Below are positions 26,053-34,440 of a stretch of 38,832 bases of DNA, piece after piece. The notes beneath the pieces are model-generated. The model saw only the letters and a list, made by a program, of their open reading frames with translations, ran no database searches and was not told where the DNA came from. How positions within the stretch are numbered: position 1 is the stretch's first letter; the number at the start of each line of letters is the position of its first letter. The translations under genes and the position numbers were made by a program. The stretch spans positions 1-38,832 of the forward strand of contig CADCAX010000004.1 of assembly GCA_902799455.1 (NCBI GenBank), written 5' to 3'. The DNA comes from an uncultured Prevotellaceae bacterium. GTDB taxonomy: Bacteria; Bacteroidota; Bacteroidia; Bacteroidales; Bacteroidaceae.

Positions 26053-26127
26053 GGCTGCAAAAGTAATAAAAGTTAAGAAATAAGAATTAAGAAATAAGAA
26101 ATTAGAGTTAAGAATTATTATTTCTTT
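26053..26127 (-). repeat. Inverted repeat IR-R (75 bp): seven in-phase heptads plus an inward promoter
   Basis: Mirror copy of IR-L. Positions 26067-26115 divide into seven heptads (minus strand: ATTCTTA, ACTCTAA, TTTCTTA twice, ATTCTTA, TTTCTTA, ACTTTTA). The inner end carries a minus-strand -7 box TACTTTTG (26065-26058) aimed at the NUDIX gene, about 28 bases before its ATG. The outer end overlaps the ftsY -33 box by three bases. Confidence 0.88.
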
Positions 26128-26156
26128 GGTAATTCCTTATTTTTTTTATAACTTTG
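26125..26156 (+). promoter_or_regulatory. Promoter of the ftsY operon (TTTG, 20 bp, TAACTTTG)
   Basis: TTTG at 26125-26128 and TAACTTTG at 26149-26156, 20 bases apart, then CCCGAAA three bases on. This is the only clear promoter seen for the eight genes that follow. Confidence 0.87.
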
Positions 26157-26184
26157 CGCCCGAAATTTAATATTATAATAGTAA

Positions 26185-27138
26185 ATGGGCTTTTTCGGTT
26201 TATTCAATAAAGAAAAAAAAGAAACACTGGATAAGGGACTTGAAAAGACAAAGCAGAGTTTCTTAGAAAAGGTGGTTCGTGTTGTAGCAGCAAAGGATAC
26301 CGTTGATGATGATGTGCTTGACGATTTGGAAGAGATGCTTATCACCAGCGATGTTGGTGTTGATACTACCTTGAAGATTATAGAGAGGATACAGGAGCGT
26401 GTGGCTCGCGATAAGTATGTGTCCACCAGTGAACTCAACAATATATTGCGTGAAGAGATAGCCACCCTGATGGCAGAAAACAATGCTCAGGGTGATGGCT
26501 CCTGGACTATTCCTGCGGACCATAAGCCGTATGTGATATTGGTGGTCGGCGTCAACGGAGTTGGTAAGACAACTACTATCGGTAAGTTGGCCCATCTGTT
26601 TAAGTCAGAAGGGTTGAAGGTGGTTTTGGGAGCTGCAGATACTTTCAGGGCCGCTGCAGTAGAGCAGTTATGCATCTGGGGCGAGAGAGTAGGAGTGACT
26701 GTAGTGAAACAGCAAATGGGTGCTGACCCTGCCAGCGTAGCATTCGATACCTTGCAATCGGCAAAGGCGAGTGGCGCTGATGTGGTGCTGATAGATACAG
26801 CAGGACGCTTGCACAACAAGGTGAACCTCATGAATGAACTCAAGAAAATCAAGGAAGTGATGAAAAAGGTAATGCCTGAGGCTCCTGACGAGGTAATGCT
26901 CGTACTTGACGGTTCAACGGGGCAGAATGCCTTTGAACAGGCAAAGCAGTTCTCTGCTGTCACGCAGATAACATCTCTTGCAATCACAAAGATAGACGGC
27001 ACAGCAAAGGGTGGAGTAGTGATAGGAATCTCCGACCAGCTGAAGGTGCCTGTGAAGTATATAGGGTTGGGAGAAGGAATGGAGGATCTGCAGTTGTTTA
27101 ACAGACAGGAATTCGTAAATTCGCTTTTCGATAAATGA
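26185..27138 (+). CDS. ftsY: Signal recognition particle receptor FtsY
   Basis: SRP GTPase that docks ribosome-nascent-chain-SRP complexes at the SecYEG translocon. The 317 residues lack the long acidic A domain of Escherichia coli FtsY, as in many bacteria. After a short amphipathic start (MGFFGLFNKEKK) comes the N domain, then the G domain: P-loop GVNGVGKT at 122-129, the DTFRAAAVEQL insertion-box motif, DTAGRL at 204-209, TKID at 268-271 and the closing GLGEGMEDLQLF. Its stop overlaps the rimO start in an ATGA, so the two are coupled. Confidence 0.97.
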   Translation: MGFFGLFNKEKKETLDKGLEKTKQSFLEKVVRVVAAKDTVDDDVLDDLEEMLITSDVGVDTTLKIIERIQERVARDKYVSTSELNNILREEIATLMAENNAQGDGSWTIPADHKPYVILVVGVNGVGKTTTIGKLAHLFKSEGLKVVLGAADTFRAAAVEQLCIWGERVGVTVVKQQMGADPASVAFDTLQSAKASGADVVLIDTAGRLHNKVNLMNELKKIKEVMKKVMPEAPDEVMLVLDGSTGQNAFEQAKQFSAVTQITSLAITKIDGTAKGGVVIGISDQLKVPVKYIGLGEGMEDLQLFNRQEFVNSLFDK

Positions 27139-28433
27139 TAGATATTATTTCTCTCGGTTGCTCGAAAAATCTCGTTGATAGCGAGACATTGCAAAGGCTG
27201 TTCCAAAAAAATGGTCTTTGCTGTGCTATTGATGCACCAAAGGTAACTGGAGATACTGTCATCATAAATACATGCGGATTCATAGAAGATGCAAAGCAGG
27301 AAAGCATAGACACCATATTGCAGTTCGCTGACGCTAAGACAAAAGGTAAGATACGTCATCTGTATGTTATGGGATGCCTCTCGCAACGCTATATGGAAGA
27401 GTTGCAGCAGGAGATTCCTGAGGTAGATAAGTATTACGGAAAGTTTGACTGGAAAGGTCTTGCGGAGGAATGCAGCAAAGAGGCAGTTTCATCCAAGAAA
27501 CCTTCATCAAAAACCAGCAAGTCTTCATCTGTCACAAAATATTCCTGTTACATAAAGATATCGGAAGGTTGCGACAGACATTGTGCATATTGCGCCATTC
27601 CTCTCATTACTGGAAGACATCAAAGTCGTGATATTGAAGATATCCTAGACGAGGTTAGGGAGCGTGTAAAGGAGGGCGTTAAGGAATTTAATGTCATAGC
27701 ACAAGAGTTGACCTATTATGGTGTTGATAAAGACGGCAAACGCCATATAGCAGAACTGATAGAAAAGATGGCAGATATTCCTGGAGTACATTGGATAAGA
27801 CTCCACTATGCATATCCGACACAGTTTCCTACGGAACTGTTGAGGGTGATGCGTGAGAAAGATAATGTCTGCAAATATCTCGACATAGCGTTGCAACACA
27901 TTTCAACGAAGGTGTTAAGCAATATGCGGCGCAATACTACCAAGGAGGAGACAATAGAACTGATAAAACGAATACGCGAAGAAGTACCGGGGATATGTCT
28001 CAGAACGACAATGATGGTAGGCTATCCGGGAGAAACAGATGAGGACTTTAATGAATTGGTTGAATTTGTTAAGTGGGCACGATTTGAGCGATTAGGGGCT
28101 TTTGCTTATTCGGAGGAAGAAGGAACATATAGCGCAGAGCATTTTAAGGACAATGTGCCAGAAGATGTGAAGCAGTCGCGTCTCAGCAAACTGATGAGGG
28201 TGCAACAGCGCATTTCGCACGAGATAATGGACGAGAACATCGGGAAAACCCTTGAAGTTGTCATCGACAGGAGAGAGAATAACTATTACATAGCCCGCAG
28301 TCAATACTCTTCACCCGAGGTGGATCCGGAAATACTGATAAGTGCTGACGATGCACAACTGACGGTAGGAGAGTTCTATAATGTAGAGATAACTGATTCG
28401 GAAGATTTCGACTTATATGCAAAAATAAAATAA
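27135..28433 (+). CDS. rimO: Ribosomal protein S12 methylthiotransferase RimO
   Basis: Radical-SAM enzyme adding a methylthio group to an Asp of ribosomal protein S12. The 432 residues have the three MTTase cysteines (Cys9 in SLGCSKN, Cys47 in NTCGF, Cys81 in MGCLSQ), the radical-SAM cluster Cys146-x3-Cys150-x2-Cys153 in EGCDRHCAYCAIPLITG, and a C-terminal TRAM domain (GKTLEVVIDRRENNYYIARSQYSSPEVD). A Ser/Lys-rich linker at about 115-138 (SSKKPSSKTSKSSS) between the first two domains looks unusually low in complexity. It starts inside the ftsY stop, and the HU gene starts one base after its stop. Confidence 0.96.
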   Translation: MIDIISLGCSKNLVDSETLQRLFQKNGLCCAIDAPKVTGDTVIINTCGFIEDAKQESIDTILQFADAKTKGKIRHLYVMGCLSQRYMEELQQEIPEVDKYYGKFDWKGLAEECSKEAVSSKKPSSKTSKSSSVTKYSCYIKISEGCDRHCAYCAIPLITGRHQSRDIEDILDEVRERVKEGVKEFNVIAQELTYYGVDKDGKRHIAELIEKMADIPGVHWIRLHYAYPTQFPTELLRVMREKDNVCKYLDIALQHISTKVLSNMRRNTTKEETIELIKRIREEVPGICLRTTMMVGYPGETDEDFNELVEFVKWARFERLGAFAYSEEEGTYSAEHFKDNVPEDVKQSRLSKLMRVQQRISHEIMDENIGKTLEVVIDRRENNYYIARSQYSSPEVDPEILISADDAQLTVGEFYNVEITDSEDFDLYAKIK

Positions 28434-28434
28434 T

Positions 28435-28689
28435 ATGAACAACAAAGATTTAATAACGGCCTTGTCACAGAAAACAGGCGGTAAGACAACAGACACTCAG
28501 AGTATGGTGCTGACGACTGTCAAAGCCATAATAGAAAAGATGTGTGATGCGGAACCTGTTAATATCAGCGGGTTGGGCACCTTTGACGTGAGAAAACGAA
28601 ATGAGCGAATCATTGTCAATCCGGGGACCGGAAAGAAAAATCTGGTGCCACCAAAACTCGTCGCAACATTTAAACCAAGAAAAAAATAG
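28435..28689 (+). CDS. HU-family DNA-binding protein
   Basis: Nucleoid protein of 84 residues, slightly short for HU (about 90). The order is the usual one: NNKDLITALSQKTGGKTTDTQSMVLTTVKAIIEKM helices, then ISGLGTFDVRKRNERIIVNPGTGKKNLVPPK, the DNA-bending beta arm with Pro at the tip, then VATFKPRKK. The arm is a little shorter than in canonical HU. It lies ten bases upstream of a second, membrane-anchored HU-like gene. Confidence 0.93.
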   Translation: MNNKDLITALSQKTGGKTTDTQSMVLTTVKAIIEKMCDAEPVNISGLGTFDVRKRNERIIVNPGTGKKNLVPPKLVATFKPRKK

Positions 28690-28699
28690 GTGGAAGATT

Positions 28700-29623
28700 A
28701 TGGTAACAATAAAAGATATAGCCAAGATAATAGCTTCTCAGCACAATATCAAGATTGCAGAAGCTGAGGAGTTTGTACAGAAGTTGGTAGATACTATCAA
28801 CGAAGGTCTGGAAACCGACAGATTGGTAAAAATCAAAGGCTTCGGTACTTTCAAGATGCAGGCAATGAAATCTCGTGCCAGCGTTAATGTTAATACTGGC
28901 GAAAGAGTAATCATTGGCGAACACGACAGGATTAATTTCTTGCCTGATGCTTCGATGAAGAATGCCATCAACAAGCCTTTTGCTCATTTTGAAACCGTTG
29001 AGATAGATGATGATAGTCCTCTGCTCAATGAAATGGCTCCCGTAGAAGACTCTGAGGAATCTCAGGATGATGAGCAGGAAGAAATCTTGGAGGAGGAAAA
29101 GACTGAGGTAAAGGCTGAGGCAAAGGCTGAAGTAGAAGAAGTACCAGCAAAGGTAGAAGAAAAAGTTGAGGTGAAAGTCGTTGAGCAGAAGGTTGAGGAG
29201 ATGGTTGAACAGAAGGTTGAGGAGAAGAAACCGGAGTTCAAACCAGAACCTAAGCCTGAACCCAAGAAAGTGGAATCGGTAAAGCCTGTTGCTTTGTCGA
29301 TAGATGAAGATGGCCAGGAGTCAATCTCCGAGCGTATGCAGGGAAATAGCAATGTCTTCATCGGCATAGCAGCCGGAATACTCATTGTGATTGCCGCAAT
29401 ATATGGGTTCGGCAGATACAACAACGCATCGACCTCTACACCAGCGGTACAACCACAACCAGTAGTGGTTGACACAGTGAGCCGTGATACAGTAAATGTT
29501 GACACGACAATCGTGAAAAATGACGCATCGGCTACTGTTGAGAACGATGATACAACATCTGTTTCAAACAAGAAGTCTAGACGTCACGGACGTAAATACA
29601 GAAGACATCGCAGAAGAAGATAA
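28700..29623 (+). CDS. HU-like DNA-binding domain fused to an acidic linker and a transmembrane anchor
   Basis: I chose the ATG at 28700 (MVTIKDIAKIIASQHNIKIAEAEEF), because the earlier in-frame start would read through the preceding HU gene. This leaves 307 residues. Residues 1-92 are an HU/IHF-type domain (KIKGFGTFKMQAMKSRASVNVNTGERVIIGEHDRINFLPD). Residues 93-210 are an acidic, Val/Lys/Glu-rich linker. Residues about 219-237 are one hydrophobic helix (VFIGIAAGILIVIAAIYGF). A Thr/Ser/Val-rich stretch follows, and the last 15 residues (SRRHGRKYRRHRRRR) are almost all basic. The HU part should be cytoplasmic, which would put the tail outside, against the positive-inside rule, unless it is a hairpin. 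Role unknown, with tethering of the nucleoid to the membrane one possibility. Confidence 0.85.
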   Translation: MVTIKDIAKIIASQHNIKIAEAEEFVQKLVDTINEGLETDRLVKIKGFGTFKMQAMKSRASVNVNTGERVIIGEHDRINFLPDASMKNAINKPFAHFETVEIDDDSPLLNEMAPVEDSEESQDDEQEEILEEEKTEVKAEAKAEVEEVPAKVEEKVEVKVVEQKVEEMVEQKVEEKKPEFKPEPKPEPKKVESVKPVALSIDEDGQESISERMQGNSNVFIGIAAGILIVIAAIYGFGRYNNASTSTPAVQPQPVVVDTVSRDTVNVDTTIVKNDASATVENDDTTSVSNKKSRRHGRKYRRHRRRR

Positions 29624-29625
29624 TA

Positions 29626-32130
29626 ATGGAAGATATATTTTCAAAATTTAATTTAGACAATTTCGATAAGGACGATTCTGAGGGTTTCGTGCGCATAACG
29701 GAATTTGAAGGAGACTTTACGGAGATGTTGAAGGGACAGAAGGAAGGCGACATGCCTGTCCTCGTAACCAGAAATATGGTTAACTTCCCTCTTATCCTTG
29801 CCTCCATAACGATAGCGCGCAGCACGACACGTCAGCTTATCAAATACCTCGAGAAACATAAGAGGGATAAGTTCGCCATGTTCTGTCAGAAGGATCCTTC
29901 AATAGAATATCCTACCTCGGAGGACCTTTGTGAATATGGCGTCATTACGCAATTTATAAAAGTATTCGAGGTACCGGGTCAGGAGAATAGGATAGCTTTC
30001 CTGGCACATCCCCTTGCACGTTGCCGCATTGGTGAGGTGTTGCAGGAGGAACCTTACATAAAGGCACACATAATTCCTGCTCCGGAAGAAGAGCCTGACG
30101 CTAACGATATGGAGTATCAGACAATGCTCGGAGACCTCAATTCAAAGGTGCGTGAATACATCCAGAAAACGGATTCCTTCACCTTTGAAATGCAGATGGT
30201 GTTGAAGGACCTGGCAAATCCTGTGCAGCTCCTGAATACTGTATCATACTTCATGCCGTTTAAGTTGACGGAGAAGATGCATCTGTTGGCACATGGCGAT
30301 TTGAAGATGCGTTGCTTCGAACTCCTGCAGTTGATGAATCGTGAGATTCAATATGCAGATATGCGTATCGATATCCATAATCGTACCCAGCATGCCATTG
30401 ATGTTGAGCAGAAGGAGTATTTCCTGCGCCAGCAGCTGAAGAGTATCAACCAGCAGTTGGGACGTGAGGACGGGTCACCGGAAAAAACGAAGTTGCGTGA
30501 AAAGGCTGCAACGAAAAAGTGGAACAAGGAAACCAGCGAGTTTTTTGAAAAGGAAATGGAGCGCCTTGACCAGCTTCACGTGCAGAGTTCCGACTATAAT
30601 ACCCAGCTCACATATCTCCAGAAATTGGTAGACCTTCCTTGGAACGAATATACAGAAGATAATCTGGACCTCCATCATGCTGAGCGCGTTCTCAATCGCG
30701 ACCACTATGGAATGGAGAAGGTAAAGGAGCGTATCTTGGAGTATGTTTCCGTGCTCCTTATGCGTGGTGACCTGAAGTCTCCAATATTATGCCTGTATGG
30801 CCCTCCTGGCGTGGGTAAGACATCACTCGGTAAGAGTATTGCAGATGCTCTGGGCAGAAAGTATGTCCGTATGTCCTTGGGCGGCTTGCACGATGAGGCT
30901 GAGATAAGGGGACATCGCCGCACTTATGTTGGTGCTATGCCGGGTCGTATCATAAAGTGTATCGAAAAGGCAGGCTCATCAAATCCTATCCTCATTCTTG
31001 ACGAGATAGATAAGGTAACACAGAATACCATTAACGGAGATCCTGCTTCTGCTTTGCTTGAGGTGTTAGACCCAGAGCAGAATACTGCTTTCCATGATAA
31101 CTATCTCGACCTTGACTATGACCTGTCAAAGGTTCTCTTCATCGCAACGGCAAATGATTTGTCAACAATACCGTCTCCTCTGCGTGACCGTATGGAGATA
31201 ATAGAACTCTCCGGATATACGACAGAAGAAAAGACGGAGATAGCGAAACGTCATCTGGTACCGCGTGAGAAGGACAAGACCGGATTGGCGCCGTTCAAGA
31301 ATATCAAGTTCCCAAAGAAGACACTCGAATATATCGTGGAGCGATATACCCGTGAAAGTGGTGTGCGACAGCTTGAGAAGCAGATTAATAAGGCATTGCG
31401 TAAGATAGCATACAAAATTGCGAAAGAGGGTTCTATGGACTCGTCAATTGAATTGCTCGAGTCACCTCTGAAGCCTGAAAGTGTTACGGAACTGTTGGGT
31501 AATCCACCTTTCTATCGCGACATCTATCAGGGCAATGACTATGCTGGTGTCGTGACTGGCTTGGCATGGACAAGTGTCGGTGGCGAGATACTTTTCATTG
31601 AGACATCGCTCTCAAAAGGTAAGGAAGGCAAGCTGACCCTCACAGGTAATCTGGGAGACGTGATGAAGGAGAGTGCGGTTATCGCCCTCGAATATGTCAA
31701 GGCGCATGCAGAATATCTCAATATAGACTCTCGCATATTCCAGTCGTGGAATATACACATCCATGTGCCGGAAGGTGCAACTCCAAAGGACGGCCCTTCT
31801 GCCGGCATCACGATAGCAACCTCTATCGCATCTGCCATTACCCAGAGGAAGGTGCGTAAGAATGTTGCCATGACAGGCGAGATAACACTCCGTGGAAAGG
31901 TATTGCCGGTTGGTGGTATAAAGGAGAAACTCCTTGCTGCCAAGCGTGCCGGAATAACCGACATCGTGATGTGCTCCGCCAATAAGAAGGATGTTGAGGA
32001 GATACCTGAGAAGTATTTAAAAGGTGTGAAATTCCATTTTGTGGAGAATGTCCGTGATGTGTGGGATTTTGCATTAACAAATGAATTAGTAGATAATCCG
32101 CTGAATTTTGAAATTCCAGATACAAAATAA
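29626..32130 (+). CDS. lon: ATP-dependent protease Lon (LonA type)
   Basis: Cytoplasmic AAA+ serine protease of protein quality control, 834 residues. The N-terminal substrate-recognition domain (DMPVLVTRNMVNFPLILASI) runs to about 230, then a coiled coil. The AAA+ module has Walker A GPPGVGKT at about 391-398 and Walker B LILDEIDK. The protease domain has the Ser-Lys dyad: PKDGPSAG with Ser725, and GGIKEKLLAAKRAG with Lys766. An N-terminal extension of about 30 acidic residues precedes the usual start. It begins two bases after the HU-fusion gene and overlaps tgt by 23 bases. No separate heat-shock promoter is visible. Confidence 0.97.
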   Translation: MEDIFSKFNLDNFDKDDSEGFVRITEFEGDFTEMLKGQKEGDMPVLVTRNMVNFPLILASITIARSTTRQLIKYLEKHKRDKFAMFCQKDPSIEYPTSEDLCEYGVITQFIKVFEVPGQENRIAFLAHPLARCRIGEVLQEEPYIKAHIIPAPEEEPDANDMEYQTMLGDLNSKVREYIQKTDSFTFEMQMVLKDLANPVQLLNTVSYFMPFKLTEKMHLLAHGDLKMRCFELLQLMNREIQYADMRIDIHNRTQHAIDVEQKEYFLRQQLKSINQQLGREDGSPEKTKLREKAATKKWNKETSEFFEKEMERLDQLHVQSSDYNTQLTYLQKLVDLPWNEYTEDNLDLHHAERVLNRDHYGMEKVKERILEYVSVLLMRGDLKSPILCLYGPPGVGKTSLGKSIADALGRKYVRMSLGGLHDEAEIRGHRRTYVGAMPGRIIKCIEKAGSSNPILILDEIDKVTQNTINGDPASALLEVLDPEQNTAFHDNYLDLDYDLSKVLFIATANDLSTIPSPLRDRMEIIELSGYTTEEKTEIAKRHLVPREKDKTGLAPFKNIKFPKKTLEYIVERYTRESGVRQLEKQINKALRKIAYKIAKEGSMDSSIELLESPLKPESVTELLGNPPFYRDIYQGNDYAGVVTGLAWTSVGGEILFIETSLSKGKEGKLTLTGNLGDVMKESAVIALEYVKAHAEYLNIDSRIFQSWNIHIHVPEGATPKDGPSAGITIATSIASAITQRKVRKNVAMTGEITLRGKVLPVGGIKEKLLAAKRAGITDIVMCSANKKDVEEIPEKYLKGVKFHFVENVRDVWDFALTNELVDNPLNFEIPDTK

Positions 32131-33235
32131 CGACCCCTACAGCAGCGCCCGTGCCGGTGTCCTCACGACAGACCATGGTGAGATACGTACTCCCATCTTC
32201 ATGCCAGTGGGAACTGTCGGCTCTGTAAAGGCTGTCCACTTCGAAGAATTGCGCCGTCAGGTGAAAGCGCAGATAATACTTGGTAATACCTACCATCTGT
32301 ATCTGCGTCCGGGAATGGATATCCTGCGAAAGGCTGGCGGCTTGCATCAGTTCATAGGGTGGGAGAGACCCATCCTGACGGACTCTGGCGGTTTCCAGGT
32401 CTTTTCGCTTACCGGTATCCGTAAGTTGACGGAGGAGGGATGTGAATTCCGCAGCCATATAGACGGCTCAAAGCATATCTTCACTCCTGAGAATGTTATG
32501 GATACCGAGCGTACCATCGGTGCTGACATCATTATGGCTCTCGACGAGTGTGCTCCGGGACAGAGTGACTGGCAGTATGCCCGTAAGTCGTTAGACCTGA
32601 CCCATCGGTGGCTGGACCGTTGCATAAAGCGCTTCAATGAGACAGAACCGCTTTACGGCTACAAGCAGTCCCTGTTCCCGATTGTGCAGGGATGTGCATA
32701 TAAGGATTTGCGTCAGGAGTCAGCAAAATATATTGCCGACAAGGGATGTGACGGTAATGCCATAGGCGGTTTGGCGGTTGGAGAACCTACGGAGGTGATG
32801 TATGAAATGGTGGAGGTTGTCAACGAGATTCTGCCAAAGGATAAGCCACGTTATCTCATGGGAGTGGGTACTCCATGGAATATTCTTGAGAACATAGAAC
32901 GCGGTGTGGATATGTTCGACTGTGTTATGCCTACAAGAAACGGGCGTAATGCGATGCTGTTCACATACGAAGGTACTATGAATATGAAGAACAAGAAGTG
33001 GGAAGACGACTTCACTCCGATAGATCCGGAGGGCTGCGATATCGACAGGGTTACTACGAAAGCATATCTGCACCATCTCTTCAAATCGCAGGAGTATCTT
33101 GCTCTGCAGATAGCCTCCATACATAATCTGGCATTCTATTTACGACTCGTGGGTGATGCCCGTGAACACATAATAAATGGTGATTTCACACAATGGAAGA
33201 AAAGCATTATAGACAATATGCAACGAAGGCGATAA
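32108..33235 (+). CDS. tgt: tRNA-guanine transglycosylase without the zinc cysteines
   Basis: Exchanges guanine-34 for preQ1 in GUN-anticodon tRNAs, in queuosine synthesis. No ATG fits. TTG at 32108 gives MKFQIQNND, matching the family start, and overlaps lon by 23 bases. The 375 residues include the general-acid Asp92 in TDSGGFQ, GGLAVGEP, and the nucleophile Asp271 in FDCVMPTRNGRNAM. In place of the zinc motif Cys-x-Cys-x2-Cys there is Cys310-Asp-Ile312-Asp-Arg-Val315, so two of three cysteines are missing, though the partner His339 in IHNLAFY remains. Other Bacteroidota may share this loss. A structural zinc seems unlikely here. Confidence 0.94.
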   Translation: MKFQIQNNDPYSSARAGVLTTDHGEIRTPIFMPVGTVGSVKAVHFEELRRQVKAQIILGNTYHLYLRPGMDILRKAGGLHQFIGWERPILTDSGGFQVFSLTGIRKLTEEGCEFRSHIDGSKHIFTPENVMDTERTIGADIIMALDECAPGQSDWQYARKSLDLTHRWLDRCIKRFNETEPLYGYKQSLFPIVQGCAYKDLRQESAKYIADKGCDGNAIGGLAVGEPTEVMYEMVEVVNEILPKDKPRYLMGVGTPWNILENIERGVDMFDCVMPTRNGRNAMLFTYEGTMNMKNKKWEDDFTPIDPEGCDIDRVTTKAYLHHLFKSQEYLALQIASIHNLAFYLRLVGDAREHIINGDFTQWKKSIIDNMQRRR

Positions 33236-34395
33236 GGGTCATCCGTACCACGACGGAGAGAAGGAACAGACGCATCAGGAACAAATACTTCTCTCAGTTC
33301 TATCGCATCTGCCCACGTCTGGACAGATATATTATCGGTAAGTTCATTGGCACTTATTTCTTTGCCATTGCGCTTATCATATCCCTTGCCATTGTCTTCG
33401 ACTTCAATGAGAATCTTTCAAAGTTCACTCAGTACAATGCTCCATGGAAGGCCATAGTATTTGACTATTACCTTAACTTCATACCGTATTTCGCAAATCT
33501 CTTCTCTCCTCTGTTTGTCTTTATTGCCGTCATATTCTTTACGTCGAAGATGGCGGGTAATTCGGAGATTATCTCTATCCTTGCGGCAGGAGTGAGTTTC
33601 AAGCGCCTTATGGTGCCGTATATGGTATCGTGTGTCTTCATATCCATATTGTCATACACCCTTGCTGCATACGTCATTCCTCACGGTACTGTGATACGTC
33701 AGAATTTTGAGTCGATGTACAAGAACAACAAGAAGAATACTTCGGCTGAGAATGTGCAGCTGCAGGTGGACAGGGGCGTTATTGCCTACATGCAGCATTA
33801 CGATAATGTCTTCAAAAAGGGTTATGGCTTCTGTCTCGATAAGTTCGAGAATAAGAAACTTGTCTCCCACATGACGGCATCAGAGATACAGTATGACACG
33901 ATAGCCGACTCAAAGTATCATTGGAAGGCAACCAATTGGAAGATACGTGAGATGGCCGGAATGCGTGAGCATATCACGTCCGGCTTGACGTTGGACACTT
34001 TGATACAGATGGAGCCGGTTGACCTGGTGTTCTCGAAGGGTCAGCAGGAGACATTCACGTCACCGCAGCTTTCCGATTACATCAGCAAGCAGATAGATCG
34101 CGGCTCACAGAATGTCGTACAGTATCAGGTGGAATATCATAAGCGCATAGCAAGTTCTTTCGCTTCCTTCATCCTCACCATCATCGGAGCATCGCTGTCT
34201 TCGAGAAAGAGGAAGGGCGGCATGGGAATGTATCTCGGTTTGGGACTTGCCCTGAGCTTCCTATATATAATGTTGCAGACCATATCAGCAACGTTTGCCA
34301 TAAATGCCGGCACACCGCCGATTCTCGCGGCATGGGTGCCTAACATACTCTTTGGCGTTGTGGCATACTTCTGCTATAGACATGCACCGAATTAA
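33193..34395 (+). CDS. LptF/LptG (YjgP/YjgQ) family permease
   Basis: Inner-membrane component of the Lpt ABC exporter that carries lipopolysaccharide to the outer membrane. The 400 residues fit: PRLDRYIIGKFIGTYFFAIALIISLAIVFDFNEN as the first helix, FIPYFANLFSPLFVFIAVIFFTSKMAGNSEIISILAAGVSF for helices 2-3, a large periplasmic beta-jellyroll part at about 170-300, and three C-terminal helices ending PNILFGVVAYFCYRHAPN. LptF and LptG cannot be told apart from this sequence alone. The ATG at 33193 overlaps tgt by 43 bases. A later start would remove only basic residues before the first helix. Confidence 0.9.
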   Translation: MEEKHYRQYATKAIRVIRTTTERRNRRIRNKYFSQFYRICPRLDRYIIGKFIGTYFFAIALIISLAIVFDFNENLSKFTQYNAPWKAIVFDYYLNFIPYFANLFSPLFVFIAVIFFTSKMAGNSEIISILAAGVSFKRLMVPYMVSCVFISILSYTLAAYVIPHGTVIRQNFESMYKNNKKNTSAENVQLQVDRGVIAYMQHYDNVFKKGYGFCLDKFENKKLVSHMTASEIQYDTIADSKYHWKATNWKIREMAGMREHITSGLTLDTLIQMEPVDLVFSKGQQETFTSPQLSDYISKQIDRGSQNVVQYQVEYHKRIASSFASFILTIIGASLSSRKRKGGMGMYLGLGLALSFLYIMLQTISATFAINAGTPPILAAWVPNILFGVVAYFCYRHAPN

Positions 34396-34440
34396 GACTG
34401 ATTCATTGATAATCGTAATATATAAACAAAATACAAGAAA

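Noticed and set aside
26487-27386. Open frame of 299 codons opposite ftsY and rimO
   Set aside because: Antisense shadow across two well-supported genes.
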